Shown here: piece by piece, positions 39,744 through 48,436 of the stretch | Layout: each line of letters begins with the position of its first letter | Position numbering within the stretch: the stretch's first letter is position 1 | Source: Blastococcus litoris | GTDB taxonomy: Bacteria; Actinomycetota; Actinomycetes; Mycobacteriales; Geodermatophilaceae | Assembly (NCBI RefSeq): GCF_003075095.1 | Contig: NZ_QCZF01000008.1 | Span: forward strand, 179,191-243,190 | Reading direction: 5' to 3' | DNA length: 64,000 nt | The notes under the pieces: generated by a model | Seen by the model: only the letters and a program-made list of their open reading frames with translations | Told to the model about the DNA's origin: nothing | Databases searched by the model: none | Position numbers and translations under genes: made by a program

Positions 39744-39846
39744 CCGCAACCGCCCAGGCACACGCGGCGTCCGCCACAATCTCGACGCCGGCCGCCCAGC
39801 GTCAACGGGGCACTGGGCAGGCCCGGCGCCACCACCAGGAGGACAC

Positions 39847-40989
39847 GTGCGACGAACCACCCTGCGGACCGCGGTCGCGGTCGTCACGGCCGGGCTCACT
39901 CTCACCGCGTGCGGCTCGGGCGACGACGGCGGCTCCGGGGGCAGTGGGTCCGACGCCGCGACCGCCACCTCGGCCGAGGACTTCGGCGGCATGGACGCGC
40001 TGATCGAGGCCGCGCAGGAGGAGGGCACGCTCAACGTGATCGCCCTGCCCCGCGACTGGGCGAACTACGGCGAGATGCTCGACACCTTCAGCGAGAAGTA
40101 CGACATCGAGATCAACGAGGCCAACCCCACCGGCTCCAGCCAGGACGAGCTCAACGCCGTCGACAGCCAGAAGGGCCAGGACCGCGCGCCCGACGTCCTC
40201 GACCTGGGCACCGCGTTCGCCCGGCAGGCGCAGGCCCAGGGCCTCACCGCGCCGTACCAGGTGGAGACCTGGGACGAGATCCCCGAGGGCCAGAGGGACC
40301 CCGACGGCCACTGGTACAACGACTACGGCGGCTACATCTCCATCGGCTGCAACGCCTCGGTCATCGCCGAGTGCCCCACGTCGTTCGAGGCCCTGCTCGA
40401 CCCGCAGTACGCCGGCAAGGTCGCGCTCAACGGCAACCCGACCCAGGCCGCGGCGGCGTTCGCGGGTGTGTGGGCGGCCTCCCTGGCCAACGGCGGGGAC
40501 CTCGACGACATCGGCCCGGGCATCGACTTCTTCAGGGAGATCAAGGAGGTCGGCAACTTCAACCCGGTCGAGATCACGCCGGCGACCATCCAGAGCGGCG
40601 AGACGCCCATCTCGATCGACTGGGACTACCTCAACGCCGCGCAGACCGAGACGTTCGCCGCCGACGGCGTCGAGTGGGTGGTGAACGTGCCCAGCGACGG
40701 GCTCTTCGGCGGCTACTACAGCCAGGCGATCAGCAAGTTCGCCCCGCACCCGGCGGCCGCCCGGCTCTGGCAGGAGTTCCTCTACAGCGACGAGGGCCAG
40801 AACATCTGGCTGAAGGGTGGCGCCCGGCCGGTCCGGCTGCCCGCGATGGAGGAGGCCGGCACGGCAGACACCGAGGCCCTGTCCGCGCTGCCGTCCGTCG
40901 AGGGGACGGCGGAGTTCCCGACGCAGGAGCAGGAGACCGCTGCTCAGCAGGTCGTCGCCGAGCGCTGGAACGCGGAGATCTCGGGCTGA
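39847..40989 (+). CDS. ABC transporter substrate-binding lipoprotein (AfuA/PotD-like)
   Basis: A 380-residue lipoprotein with lipobox TLTAC (C22) and a Gly/Ser linker. The mature part is a periplasmic-binding fold of the AfuA/PotD group (LNVIALPRDWANYGEMLDTF; DVLDLGTAFARQAQAQGL; SIDWDYLNAAQTE). Relatives bind Fe3+, thiamine, polyamines or aminoethylphosphonate. The ligand here cannot be read from sequence. GTG 39847 has a perfect AGGAGG six bases upstream. It is the first of five tightly packed genes: binding protein, two permeases, ATPase and a Cds1-like enzyme. Confidence 0.88.
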   Translation: MRRTTLRTAVAVVTAGLTLTACGSGDDGGSGGSGSDAATATSAEDFGGMDALIEAAQEEGTLNVIALPRDWANYGEMLDTFSEKYDIEINEANPTGSSQDELNAVDSQKGQDRAPDVLDLGTAFARQAQAQGLTAPYQVETWDEIPEGQRDPDGHWYNDYGGYISIGCNASVIAECPTSFEALLDPQYAGKVALNGNPTQAAAAFAGVWAASLANGGDLDDIGPGIDFFREIKEVGNFNPVEITPATIQSGETPISIDWDYLNAAQTETFAADGVEWVVNVPSDGLFGGYYSQAISKFAPHPAAARLWQEFLYSDEGQNIWLKGGARPVRLPAMEEAGTADTEALSALPSVEGTAEFPTQEQETAAQQVVAERWNAEISG

Positions 40990-41897
40990 GTACCGCAGCC
41001 CCGGCCACGGTCGCGCCGGTCCCTCGCAGGAGGGGCCGGCGCGGCCGTGTGCTCGCCGTCCTCGGCGCCCTGCCGTTCTTCCTCTACGTCGCGGTCTTCC
41101 TGCTGCTGCCGATCGCCGTGATGTCGGTCGAGGCCTTCCGCGCGGTCGACCCGCTGACCTTCGAGGAGTCCTGGTCCACCGACTCCATCCAGGCGGTGAC
41201 CGAGGGCGCCTACCGCCGGGCCTACGTCGGCAGCCTGCAGCTCTCGGCCATCACCGCTGTGCTCGGCGCGGCGCTCGGGCTGGCCCTCGCCGTGGCGATC
41301 CTGCGCTCCCGCCGGGGCCGGCTGCTGCGCCGGATGGTGCTGACGGCGTCCGGCGTCCTGGCGAACTTCGGCGGCATCCCGTTGGCCTTCGCCTTCATCG
41401 CCACCATCGGCACCAGCGGCGTGGTCACCGCGTTGCTCACCGACACGCTCGGGCTGGGCCTGGGCGGGTTCTCGCTCTACTCGATGACCGGGCTCGCCCT
41501 GGTCTACCTCTACTTCCTCATCCCGCTCATGGTGCTGACGATCATCCCGGCGCTCGAGGCGCTGCGACCCCAGTGGCGGGAGGCGGCGGACAACCTCGGG
41601 GCCAGCGGCTGGCAGTACTGGCGGCACGTCGGCGGACCCGTGCTCGCCCCGCCGGTCGTCGGCGCCACCATGCTGCTGTTCGCCTCGGCCTTCGCCGCCT
41701 ACGCCACGGCGAAGGCCCTGGTGGGCAGCAGCGTCCCGCTGGTAACCCTGCAGATCGCCGACGCGCTGTCGAGCAACGTCGTCGTCGGCTCGGAGAACCT
41801 GGGCAAGGCCCTCGCGCTCGGCATGGTCGTGCTCATCGGCCTGGTGATGGTCTTCTACGCCTGGGTCCAGCGCCGCACGTCGCGGTGGCTGTCGTGA
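40986..41897 (+). CDS. ABC transporter permease (PotB-like)
   Basis: A 303-residue inner-membrane subunit with six predicted helices. The EAA loop that contacts the ATPase, EAADNLGASGWQYWRHVGGP, is clear. The start is unusual: no ATG, GTG or TTG lies in frame near the upstream stop. CTG at 40986 overlaps the binding-protein stop as CTGA and has GGAG eight bases upstream. The alternative is GTG 41049, 21 codons later, which lies 13 bases after AGGAGGGG and would start directly at the first helix. The CTG form keeps the positively charged N-terminal segment. It is coupled to the next permease by a GTGA overlap. Confidence 0.85.
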   Translation: MSTAAPATVAPVPRRRGRRGRVLAVLGALPFFLYVAVFLLLPIAVMSVEAFRAVDPLTFEESWSTDSIQAVTEGAYRRAYVGSLQLSAITAVLGAALGLALAVAILRSRRGRLLRRMVLTASGVLANFGGIPLAFAFIATIGTSGVVTALLTDTLGLGLGGFSLYSMTGLALVYLYFLIPLMVLTIIPALEALRPQWREAADNLGASGWQYWRHVGGPVLAPPVVGATMLLFASAFAAYATAKALVGSSVPLVTLQIADALSSNVVVGSENLGKALALGMVVLIGLVMVFYAWVQRRTSRWLS

Positions 41898-42772
41898 CGG
41901 CCCTGGCGGAGGGCGTCGTCGGCGCCGGGAGCGTCGCACCGGAGACCCCGGTCCGGCCGGGACGGCGGGGGAGCGGCGCCTGGCGCGTCGTCGTCCTCGG
42001 CGTGCTGGGGCTGTACTTCCTGGTGCCGATCGTCGCCTCGGTCTGGTTCACCGTCCGCGAGCGGGACGGCGTCTCGCTGGGCACCTACGCCGAGATCCCC
42101 GGCGCCGAGGGCTTCGCCGAGGCGTTCACCCGCTCGCTGGCGCTGGCCGGCCTGACGGTGGTCCTCGCACTGCTGCTCATGGTGCCGACCGTCGTCCTGG
42201 TGAACCTCCGGCTGCCCCGGCTGCGGACGACGGTGGAGCTGCTGACCCTGCTGCCGCTGGTGCTGCCGCCGATCGCGCTCGTGGTGGGCGTGCGCAGCGT
42301 GCTCGCCTGGGCGCCGGACTACTTCTTCGGGACGCCGCTGGCCGAGGCGTTCTTCGCCCTCCAGGAGCCGGCGCTGCCGTGGATCCTCGTGCTCGTCTAC
42401 GTGGTCCTGGCGCTGCCGTTCGTCTACCGGGCCCTGGACGCGGGCGTGCGGGGTGCCGACCTGCGCACGCTCACCGAGGCGGCCCGCAACCTCGGCGCCT
42501 CGTGGTTCCGGGTCATCGTCTCCGTGGTCCTGCCCGTGCTGCGCACGTCGGTGCTCAACGCCTCGTTCCTGACCTTCGCGCTCGTCATGGGCGAGTACAC
42601 GGTCGCGGTGATCCTGGGCTTCGAGACCTTCCCCACGTGGATCGTGCGCATCTCGGGCTCGCAGGCGCAGCTCTCGGTCGCCGTCTCGGTGCTCTCGCTG
42701 CTCGTCACGTGGCTGCTGCTGCTGCTGATCTCCGCGCTGGACCGCCGGCGCGGCACGAAGGAGACCTCATGA
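41894..42772 (+). CDS. ABC transporter permease (PotC-like)
   Basis: A 292-residue membrane subunit with six predicted helices and the EAA loop [23 protein letters not shown] 41894 overlaps the stop of the first permease gene (GTGA); another GTG three codons upstream is possible. Two different permeases plus one ATPase suggest a heterodimeric channel of the polyamine/opine/phosphonate importer type. It ends in ATGA with the ATPase gene. Confidence 0.88.
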   Translation: MTALAEGVVGAGSVAPETPVRPGRRGSGAWRVVVLGVLGLYFLVPIVASVWFTVRERDGVSLGTYAEIPGAEGFAEAFTRSLALAGLTVVLALLLMVPTVVLVNLRLPRLRTTVELLTLLPLVLPPIALVVGVRSVLAWAPDYFFGTPLAEAFFALQEPALPWILVLVYVVLALPFVYRALDAGVRGADLRTLTEAARNLGASWFRVIVSVVLPVLRTSVLNASFLTFALVMGEYTVAVILGFETFPTWIVRISGSQAQLSVAVSVLSLLVTWLLLLLISALDRRRGTKETS

Positions 42773-43863
42773 CCGCCGTGTCCGCCCGGGCCGCCGGGCC
42801 GGCCGACCTCCGGGACCGGCCGGGCGTGCCCATCAGGCTCGAGGGCCTGACCCGCCGGTACGGCTCCGTGGTCGCACTCGACGGCCTCGACATGGACATC
42901 GCCGGCGGCGAGTTCCTCGCGCTGCTCGGCCCGTCGGGCTGCGGCAAGACGACGGCGCTGCGCGCGATCGCCGGGTTCGACCGGCCCGACGAGGGCCGCG
43001 TGCTGGTCGACGGCCGCGACATCACCGGCGTCCCGGCCAGCAAGCGCGACATGGGGATGGTCTTCCAGGCCTACAGCCTCTTCCCGAACCTGACGGTCGC
43101 CGAGAACGTGGCGTTCGGCCTGCGGGTCCGGCGGCGGCCGAAGTCCGAGCAGACGGCGCGGGCAGCGGAGCTCCTCGAGCTGGTCGGACTCGCCGACCGC
43201 GCCGCCCGCTACCCGCACCAGCTGTCCGGCGGCCAGCAGCAGCGGGTGGCGCTGGCCCGCGCCCTGGCCGTGGCGCCGCAGGTGCTGCTGCTCGACGAGC
43301 CCCTGTCGGCGCTCGACGCCCAGGTGCGCGTGCAGCTGCGCGAGGAGATCCGCCGGATCCAGCTCGAGCTCGGCATCACCACCGTCTTCGTCACCCACGA
43401 CCAGGCGGAGGCCCTCTCCGTCGCCGACCGGGTCGGCGTGCTGCGCAGCGGCCGGCTGGAGCAGGTCGCGACCCCGGACGAGCTCTACGAGCGGCCCGCG
43501 ACGGCGTTCGTCGCGGAGTTCGTCGGCACGATGAACCGGGTGCCGGCCCAGCTCTCCGGCGGGGAGGTGCAGCTGCTGGGCGTGCGCCGGCCGCTCGCCG
43601 GCGGGGCCCCGCCGTCCGGTGGCGTCGTCGCGCTGCTGCGGCCCGAGGCGCTGCTGGTGTCGGCCGACCCGGCGGGGAACGCGCGGGTGGTGACGCGGAC
43701 CTTCTCCGGCGCCTCGACCCGGGTGCTCGTCGCGCTGGCCGACGGCGTCGAGGTGCGGATCGACGTCGCGAGCGCGACCAGCGCCGACCTCGTGCCGGGA
43801 GCGGTCGTGACCGTCGCACCCGCGGAGCGGCCGGTGCTCGTCGTCCCGGAGGAGCCGCAGTGA
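42769..43863 (+). CDS. ABC transporter ATPase (PotA-like)
   Basis: A 364-residue ATPase of the PotA/FbpC type. Walker A is GPSGCGKTT, the Q-loop [19 protein letters not shown], the signature [15 protein letters not shown], Walker [12 protein letters not shown] and the H-loop [10 protein letters not shown]. The C-terminal 120 residues form a TOBE-like regulatory domain ([25 protein letters not shown]). ATG 42769 overlaps the permease stop (ATGA) and has GGAG six bases upstream. Its own stop overlaps the start of the desulfhydrase gene (GTGA), so transporter and enzyme are translationally coupled. Confidence 0.93.
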   Translation: MTAVSARAAGPADLRDRPGVPIRLEGLTRRYGSVVALDGLDMDIAGGEFLALLGPSGCGKTTALRAIAGFDRPDEGRVLVDGRDITGVPASKRDMGMVFQAYSLFPNLTVAENVAFGLRVRRRPKSEQTARAAELLELVGLADRAARYPHQLSGGQQQRVALARALAVAPQVLLLDEPLSALDAQVRVQLREEIRRIQLELGITTVFVTHDQAEALSVADRVGVLRSGRLEQVATPDELYERPATAFVAEFVGTMNRVPAQLSGGEVQLLGVRRPLAGGAPPSGGVVALLRPEALLVSADPAGNARVVTRTFSGASTRVLVALADGVEVRIDVASATSADLVPGAVVTVAPAERPVLVVPEEPQ

Positions 43864-44963
43864 GCAGGCCCGGCGACGTCGACCGATCGGATCCGGCCGG
43901 ACGGGCCTGGGTCGACCGGGCGGTGGCGATCGTCGAGGCCGACGCGCGGCGCAGCGCCGACACCCACCTGCTGGTCTACCCGCTGCCGCCCGAGTGGGGG
44001 GTGGACCTCTACCTCAAGGACGAGTCGACCCACCCCACCGGCAGCCTCAAGCACCGGCTGGCCCGCTCGCTGTTCCTCTACGGCCTGTGCTCCGGTCAGA
44101 TCACCGAGGGCAGCACGGTCGTGGAGGCCTCCAGCGGCTCCACCGCGGTCAGCGAGGCCTACTTCGCCCGCATGCTCGGGCTGCCGTTCGTCGCCGTCAT
44201 GCCCGCCTCGACCAGCCCGGAGAAGGTCGAGCTGATCGAGTTCCACGGCGGGCGCTGCCACGTCGTCGAGCACGCGCCCGACATCTACGAGGAGGCCCGG
44301 CGGCTGGCGGCGGAGTGCGACGGCCACTACCTCGACCAGTTCAGCAACGCCGAGCGGGCCACCGACTGGCGCGGCAACAACAACATCGCCGAGTCCATCT
44401 TCAGCCAGCTCGCGCTCGAGCGGCACCCGCTGCCGGAGTGGGTGGTCGTCGGCGCCGGTACCGGCGGCACCAGCGCCACGATCGGCCGCTACCTCCGGTA
44501 CCGGCGGCTGCCCACCCGGCTGGCCGTCGTCGACCCCGAGGGCTCGTCCTTCTTCCCCGGCTGGCGCGACCGCGACCCCTCGACCGCGACCGGCCGCTCC
44601 TCGCGCATCGAGGGGATCGGGCGGCCGCGGGTGGAGCCGTCCTTCGTGCCGACGATCGTCGACCGCATGATCTGCGTCCCCGACGCCGCGTCGCTGGCCG
44701 CGATGCGCGAGCTGGAGCGGGCCACCGGGCGGCGGGCGGGCGGATCGACCGGCACGAACCTCTGGGGCGCCTTCCAGCTGGTCGCGGAGATGGTGGCCGC
44801 CGGCCGGACCGGGAGCGTCGTCACCCTGCTCTGCGACGGCGGGGAGCGGTACGCCCACACCTACTACTCCGACGACTGGGTGCTGGCGCAGGGCCTGGAC
44901 CTCGAGCCGCACACCGCCACGCTGGCGCGCTTCGCCGCCACGGGGGAGTGGGTCCCCGCCTGA
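43860..44963 (+). CDS. cds1: PLP-dependent L-cysteine desulfhydrase, Cds1-like
   Basis: A 367-residue PLP fold-type II enzyme close to mycobacterial Cds1 as I remember that sequence. Cds1 degrades L-cysteine to pyruvate, ammonia and H2S. The PLP lysine lies in [13 protein letters not shown], the substrate-binding serines in [15 protein letters not shown], and the phosphate-binding loop in [16 protein letters not shown]. It differs from CysK/CysM in length and in the long C-terminal half ([16 protein letters not shown]). GTG 43860 overlaps the ATPase stop. The tight coupling to an ABC importer suggests that the imported compound, or its sulfur, is handled by this enzyme. That is inference; cysteine synthase activity is the alternative. 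Confidence 0.88.
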   Translation: MSRPGDVDRSDPAGRAWVDRAVAIVEADARRSADTHLLVYPLPPEWGVDLYLKDESTHPTGSLKHRLARSLFLYGLCSGQITEGSTVVEASSGSTAVSEAYFARMLGLPFVAVMPASTSPEKVELIEFHGGRCHVVEHAPDIYEEARRLAAECDGHYLDQFSNAERATDWRGNNNIAESIFSQLALERHPLPEWVVVGAGTGGTSATIGRYLRYRRLPTRLAVVDPEGSSFFPGWRDRDPSTATGRSSRIEGIGRPRVEPSFVPTIVDRMICVPDAASLAAMRELERATGRRAGGSTGTNLWGAFQLVAEMVAAGRTGSVVTLLCDGGERYAHTYYSDDWVLAQGLDLEPHTATLARFAATGEWVPA

Positions 44964-45051
44964 TCGGGGAAGCGCGGAACGACGAGGCCCGGCCGGCCGT
45001 TGTCCCGGGACGGCGACGTTCGTCCGCCCTCCCGCTCCGACGAAGAGAGAC

Positions 45052-45117
45052 ATGAGCACCGACCACATACGCACGGCCGCGTCCCCCGGACCTGACGAGG
45101 GGGTGCGCGGCCGGTGA
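45052..45117 (+). CDS. Possible 21-residue leader peptide upstream of CNNM/CorC genes
   Basis: ATG 45052 opens a 21-codon frame ending at TGA 45115-45117, which overlaps the GTG start (45114) of the first CNNM gene as GTGA. An AGAGAG lies just upstream of the ATG. The peptide contains SPGPDEG, a proline/acidic run. Proline- and acid-rich leader peptides sense Mg2+ upstream of magnesium transporters in other bacteria (MgtL/MgtP type), and the downstream proteins belong to a Mg2+-transport-related family. A hairpin covers its second half. It may be chance; no known family matches. Confidence 0.35.
   Translation: MSTDHIRTAASPGPDEGVRGR
45074..45113 (+). promoter_or_regulatory. Stable hairpin abutting the start codon of the first CNNM gene
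   Basis: CGGCCGCGTCCCCC pairs with GGGGGTGCGCGGCCG, with a short mismatch, around a central loop. Its 3' arm ends directly before GTG 45114 and contains the GAGGGGG that could serve as ribosome-binding site. It could hide translation initiation unless opened by a ribosome on the leader frame. Confidence 0.45.
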
Positions 45118-46487
45118 CAGAAGTGCTCACGCTCGGAACCGGGCTGCTCGTGGTCCTCGGGATCACGGTGGTCACCGGGTACTTCGTGGCCCAGGAGTTC
45201 GCCTACATGGCCGTCGACCGGGCGGAGCTGAGCGCCCGGGCCGCTGCTGGTGACGCGGCGTCCGCGCGGGCGCTGACGGTGACCCGGCGGACCTCGTTCA
45301 TGCTCTCCGGCGCGCAGCTGGGCATCACGGTGACCGGCCTGCTCGTGGGGTACGTCGCGGAGCCGCTGATCGGGGAGAGCCTCGGCACGCTGCTCGGCGG
45401 CGTCGGCATCCCCACCTCGGTGTCCGTCGGCGTCGGCGCGGTCCTGGCGCTGCTGTTCTCCACCGTCGTCCAGATGCTGTTCGGCGAGCTGTTCCCGAAG
45501 AACCTCGCCATCGCCCGGCCGCAGCCGGTCGCCCGGCGGCTCGCCCGCTCGACGACGCTGTACCTGGCCGTCTTCGGCTGGCTGATCGCCGTCTTCGACG
45601 CAGCGTCCAACCTGCTGCTCAGGGTGCTGCGCATCGAGCCGGTGCACGACGTCGAGCACGCCGCGACCGCCCGCGACCTCGAGCACATCGTGGAGGAGTC
45701 CCGGGAGAGCGGGGACCTGCCCGCGGAGCTGTCGATGATGCTCGACCGCATCCTCGACTTCCCGAACCGGGACGTCGGGCACGCGATGATCCCGCGCCCC
45801 CGCGTGGACACCGTGTCCGACCGCGACACCCTCGGCCACGTGCGCGAGCTGATGGCGCAGGGGCACTCCCGCTACCCGGTGCTGGCCTCCGACACCCGCG
45901 ACGTCGTGGGCGTGGTGCACCTGGTCGACCTGCTGGCGACGTCCGAGCCGGACACGGCCGGTGTCGCGACGATCGCCCGGCCGGCGCTGGCCGTCTCGGA
46001 GTTCAGCCCGCTGCCCGAGACGCTGCGCCTGCTCGCCGCGTCCGGGGACCAGCTGGCCTGCGTCATCGACGAGTACGGCGGCTTCGCCGGGGTGATCACG
46101 GTCGAGGACCTCGCCGAGGAGCTCGTCGGGGAGATCACCGACGAGCACGACGACGAGCACCCCGGGTACGTGCCGGTCGAGGGCGACGGCGTCTGGGAGA
46201 TGCCCGGCGACGTGCACGTCGACGAGGTCGAGCGTGCCCTGGGCGCGGACCTGCCGCGGGGCGATTTCGAGACCGTCGCCGGGATGGTCATCGCCGTCCA
46301 CGGCGCCCTGCCCGAGCCGGGCACCCGGCTCGCCGTCGAGCTGCCGCCGGACCTCTCGGACCTGGTCGCGGCCGACGAGGCCGGGCCCCGGTACCTGCAC
46401 GTCGAGGTCCTCGCCGTCGAACGCCACGTCCCCTCGCGGGTGCGCCTCGAGCTGCCCGACCGCGCCGCGCCGGAGGAGGAGCGATGA
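45114..46487 (+). CDS. CNNM/CorC-family (hemolysin-like) membrane protein with CBS pair
   Basis: A 457-residue protein with the full bacterial CNNM layout: a DUF21 membrane domain (about 1-180, four helices, beginning VVLGITVVTGYFVAQEFAYM), a CBS pair (about 215-335; MIPRPRVDTVSDRDTLGHV and CVIDEYGGFAGVITVEDLAE) and a C-terminal CorC_HlyC domain (about 355-445; DFETVAGMVIAVHGALPEPG). Family members export or import Mg2+ or other divalent ions, and CBS pairs sense adenine nucleotides and Mg2+. The old name 'hemolysin' is misleading. The start overlaps a possible leader peptide. The next gene is a paralogue, joined by ATGA. Confidence 0.9.
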   Translation: MTEVLTLGTGLLVVLGITVVTGYFVAQEFAYMAVDRAELSARAAAGDAASARALTVTRRTSFMLSGAQLGITVTGLLVGYVAEPLIGESLGTLLGGVGIPTSVSVGVGAVLALLFSTVVQMLFGELFPKNLAIARPQPVARRLARSTTLYLAVFGWLIAVFDAASNLLLRVLRIEPVHDVEHAATARDLEHIVEESRESGDLPAELSMMLDRILDFPNRDVGHAMIPRPRVDTVSDRDTLGHVRELMAQGHSRYPVLASDTRDVVGVVHLVDLLATSEPDTAGVATIARPALAVSEFSPLPETLRLLAASGDQLACVIDEYGGFAGVITVEDLAEELVGEITDEHDDEHPGYVPVEGDGVWEMPGDVHVDEVERALGADLPRGDFETVAGMVIAVHGALPEPGTRLAVELPPDLSDLVAADEAGPRYLHVEVLAVERHVPSRVRLELPDRAAPEEER

Positions 46488-47503
46488 GCGACGACCCGTG
46501 GGTGGTGGTCCCGGCGACGGTGGTGATCGTCGCCCTGAGCGCCTTCTTCGTCGCGGTCGAGTTCGCCGCCCTGGCCGCCAAGCGGCACCGTCTCGAGGAC
46601 GCGGCGCTCAGCAGCCGCTCCGCGCGCGCGGCGCTGCGCAGCTCCTCCGAGCTCACCCTGCTGCTGGCCGGGTCGCAGCTGGGCATCACCGCGGCCACCC
46701 TGGCGCTGGGTGCGATCAGCAAGCCGGCCGTGCACCACTGGCTCACCCCGCTCTTCGAGTCGTGGGGCCTGCCCCTCGTCGCGGCCGACGTCGTGGGTTT
46801 CGTGCTCGCGCTGGTCGTCGTCACGTTCGTCCACCTCGTCGTGGGGGAGATGGCTCCCAAGTCGTGGGCGATCGCCCACCCCGAGCGCTCCGCGACCCTG
46901 CTGGCCCTGCCGATGCGGGCGTTCATGGTCGTCTTCCGGCCGCTCCTGCGGGTGCTCAACGCGGCGGCCAACGCCCTCGTGCGGCGGGTCGGCGTGGAGC
47001 CGTCGAACGAGGTCGCCGCCGGCCACAGCCCGGCGGCCCTGCGGCACCTGGTGGAGCACTCGGTGGACGTCGGAGCCCTCGACGCCGGCTTCTCGACGCA
47101 GATCTCCAGCGCGCTGGAGCTGGAGCGGCTGACCGTCCGGCAGCTCGTCCCCGCGGACGCGCGACCGGTGACGGTGCCTGCCGGCGCGACCGCCGGGGAG
47201 GTGCGCGAGCGGACCCGCACCAGCGGGCACCTGCGGATCCTGGTGGAGGACGCGGCGGGGATCACCGGGGTCGTGCACGTCAGGGACACGCTCGCGGCAC
47301 CGGACGAGGCGCCCGCAGCGCAGTTCGCCCGGCCGGTCTTCGTGCTCGACGCCGGCACCAGCGTGCACCAGGCCCTGAGCTCGATGCGCGAGACCCGCAA
47401 CCACCTGGCGCTGGTGACCGACGGGCCGTCGGTCGTCGGCGTCGTCACCCTGGCCGACGTCCTGCGCCGGCTGTTCCCCCGGCCGTCCGCGGCACCGGCG
47501 TGA
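46484..47503 (+). CDS. Second CNNM-family protein lacking the CorC_HlyC domain
   Basis: A 339-residue paralogue of the upstream protein. The DUF21 membrane domain is complete (VVIVALSAFFVAVEFAALAA; LLLAGSQLGITAATLALGAI). The CBS pair is reduced and diverged (LVPADARPVTVPAGATAGEV; NHLALVTDGPSVVGVVTLAD). The protein stops after the second CBS motif, so the C-terminal CorC_HlyC domain is absent. ATG 46484 overlaps the upstream stop (ATGA) with GAGGAGGAG in front. Pairs like this are common in actinobacteria and may form a heteromer in which only one partner has the C-terminal domain. Confidence 0.88.
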   Translation: MSDDPWVVVPATVVIVALSAFFVAVEFAALAAKRHRLEDAALSSRSARAALRSSSELTLLLAGSQLGITAATLALGAISKPAVHHWLTPLFESWGLPLVAADVVGFVLALVVVTFVHLVVGEMAPKSWAIAHPERSATLLALPMRAFMVVFRPLLRVLNAAANALVRRVGVEPSNEVAAGHSPAALRHLVEHSVDVGALDAGFSTQISSALELERLTVRQLVPADARPVTVPAGATAGEVRERTRTSGHLRILVEDAAGITGVVHVRDTLAAPDEAPAAQFARPVFVLDAGTSVHQALSSMRETRNHLALVTDGPSVVGVVTLADVLRRLFPRPSAAPA

Positions 47504-47535
47504 GCCTCGTCACCGCACCCGCGGCCCGCAGCAGC

Positions 47536-47551
47536 GTTACTGACCAGTAAC
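47536..47551. promoter_or_regulatory. Operator-like palindrome TTACTgaccAGTAA upstream of etfB
   Basis: GTTACTGACCAGTAAC is a 16-bp palindrome with perfect 6-bp arms, 69-84 bp before the etfB ATG. It matches the sites before ccr and the hydroxyacyl-CoA dehydrogenase gene. A CATGAT shortly downstream may be the -10 element. Spacing and symmetry fit a TetR-type repressor. Confidence 0.65.
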
Positions 47552-47619
47552 ATCCATGATCGGAGCCAGGCGGGCCCGCGTGCCCGCATCCTGAACGCGT
47601 CCTGAGGAAGGTCAGCGCG

Positions 47620-48399
47620 ATGAACATCGTCGTTCTTGTGAAGCAGGTCCCGGACTCGGGGAGCGAGCGCAAGCTGGACCCGGCGGACAACACCGTCGCC
47701 CGCGCCTCGGCCGACAACGTCATCAACGAGATGGACGAGTACGCCATCGAGGAGGCGCTGCTCGTGCGCGACCGGGAGGGTGGCGAGGTCACCGTCCTGA
47801 CCGTCGGCCCCGACTCGGCCACCGACGCCATCCGCAAGGCGCTCTCGATGGGCGCGGACAAGGCCGTGCACGTCGTGGACGACGCCATCCACGGATCCTG
47901 CGCGGTGCAGACGTCCGCCGTCATCGCCGCCGCCCTGCAGCAGCTGGAGTACGACCTCGTGCTCTGCGGCGCGGAGGCCACCGACGCCCAGCTGTCCGTG
48001 ATGCCCGCGCTGGTCGCCGAGCGGCTGAACATCCCGCAGCTGTCGGGCGCCCGCAAGCTCACCGTCGAGGGCGGCATGGCCAAGATCGAGCGGCAGACCG
48101 ACGGCGGCTACTGGGCCGTCGAGGCGCCGCTGCCGGCCATCGTGTCCACCTGGGACACGATCAACGAGCCGCGCTACCCCTCCTTCAAGGGGATCATGGC
48201 CGCCAAGAAGAAGCCGGTGGAGACCAAGTCCCTGGCCGACCTGGGTCTCGACGCCTCGACCGTCGGCCTGGCCAACGCCACCAGCAAGGTGCTCGACTTC
48301 GCCGGCCGCCCGCCGAAGGGCGAGGGCGTCAAGGTCAACGACGAGGGCGACGGCGCCCAGAAGTTCGTCGAGTTCCTCGCCGGCCAGAAGATCGTCTGA
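47620..48399 (+). CDS. etfB: Electron transfer flavoprotein subunit beta
   Basis: The 259-residue beta subunit (FixA) of ETF, which carries electrons from acyl-CoA dehydrogenases to the respiratory chain. It begins MNIVVLVKQVPDSG, the family N-terminus, and holds the AMP-site and interaction segments LVLCGAEATDAQ and SFKGIMAAKKKP. GAGGAAG precedes the ATG by about 12 bases. It is followed by etfA after 37 bp, so the two are an operon. The palindrome upstream connects ETF supply with ccr and the dehydrogenase gene. Confidence 0.96.
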   Translation: MNIVVLVKQVPDSGSERKLDPADNTVARASADNVINEMDEYAIEEALLVRDREGGEVTVLTVGPDSATDAIRKALSMGADKAVHVVDDAIHGSCAVQTSAVIAAALQQLEYDLVLCGAEATDAQLSVMPALVAERLNIPQLSGARKLTVEGGMAKIERQTDGGYWAVEAPLPAIVSTWDTINEPRYPSFKGIMAAKKKPVETKSLADLGLDASTVGLANATSKVLDFAGRPPKGEGVKVNDEGDGAQKFVEFLAGQKIV

Positions 48400-48436
48400 G
48401 CCAGGCCCGGACCGAAGGAAGAGGAGCACACACCCC

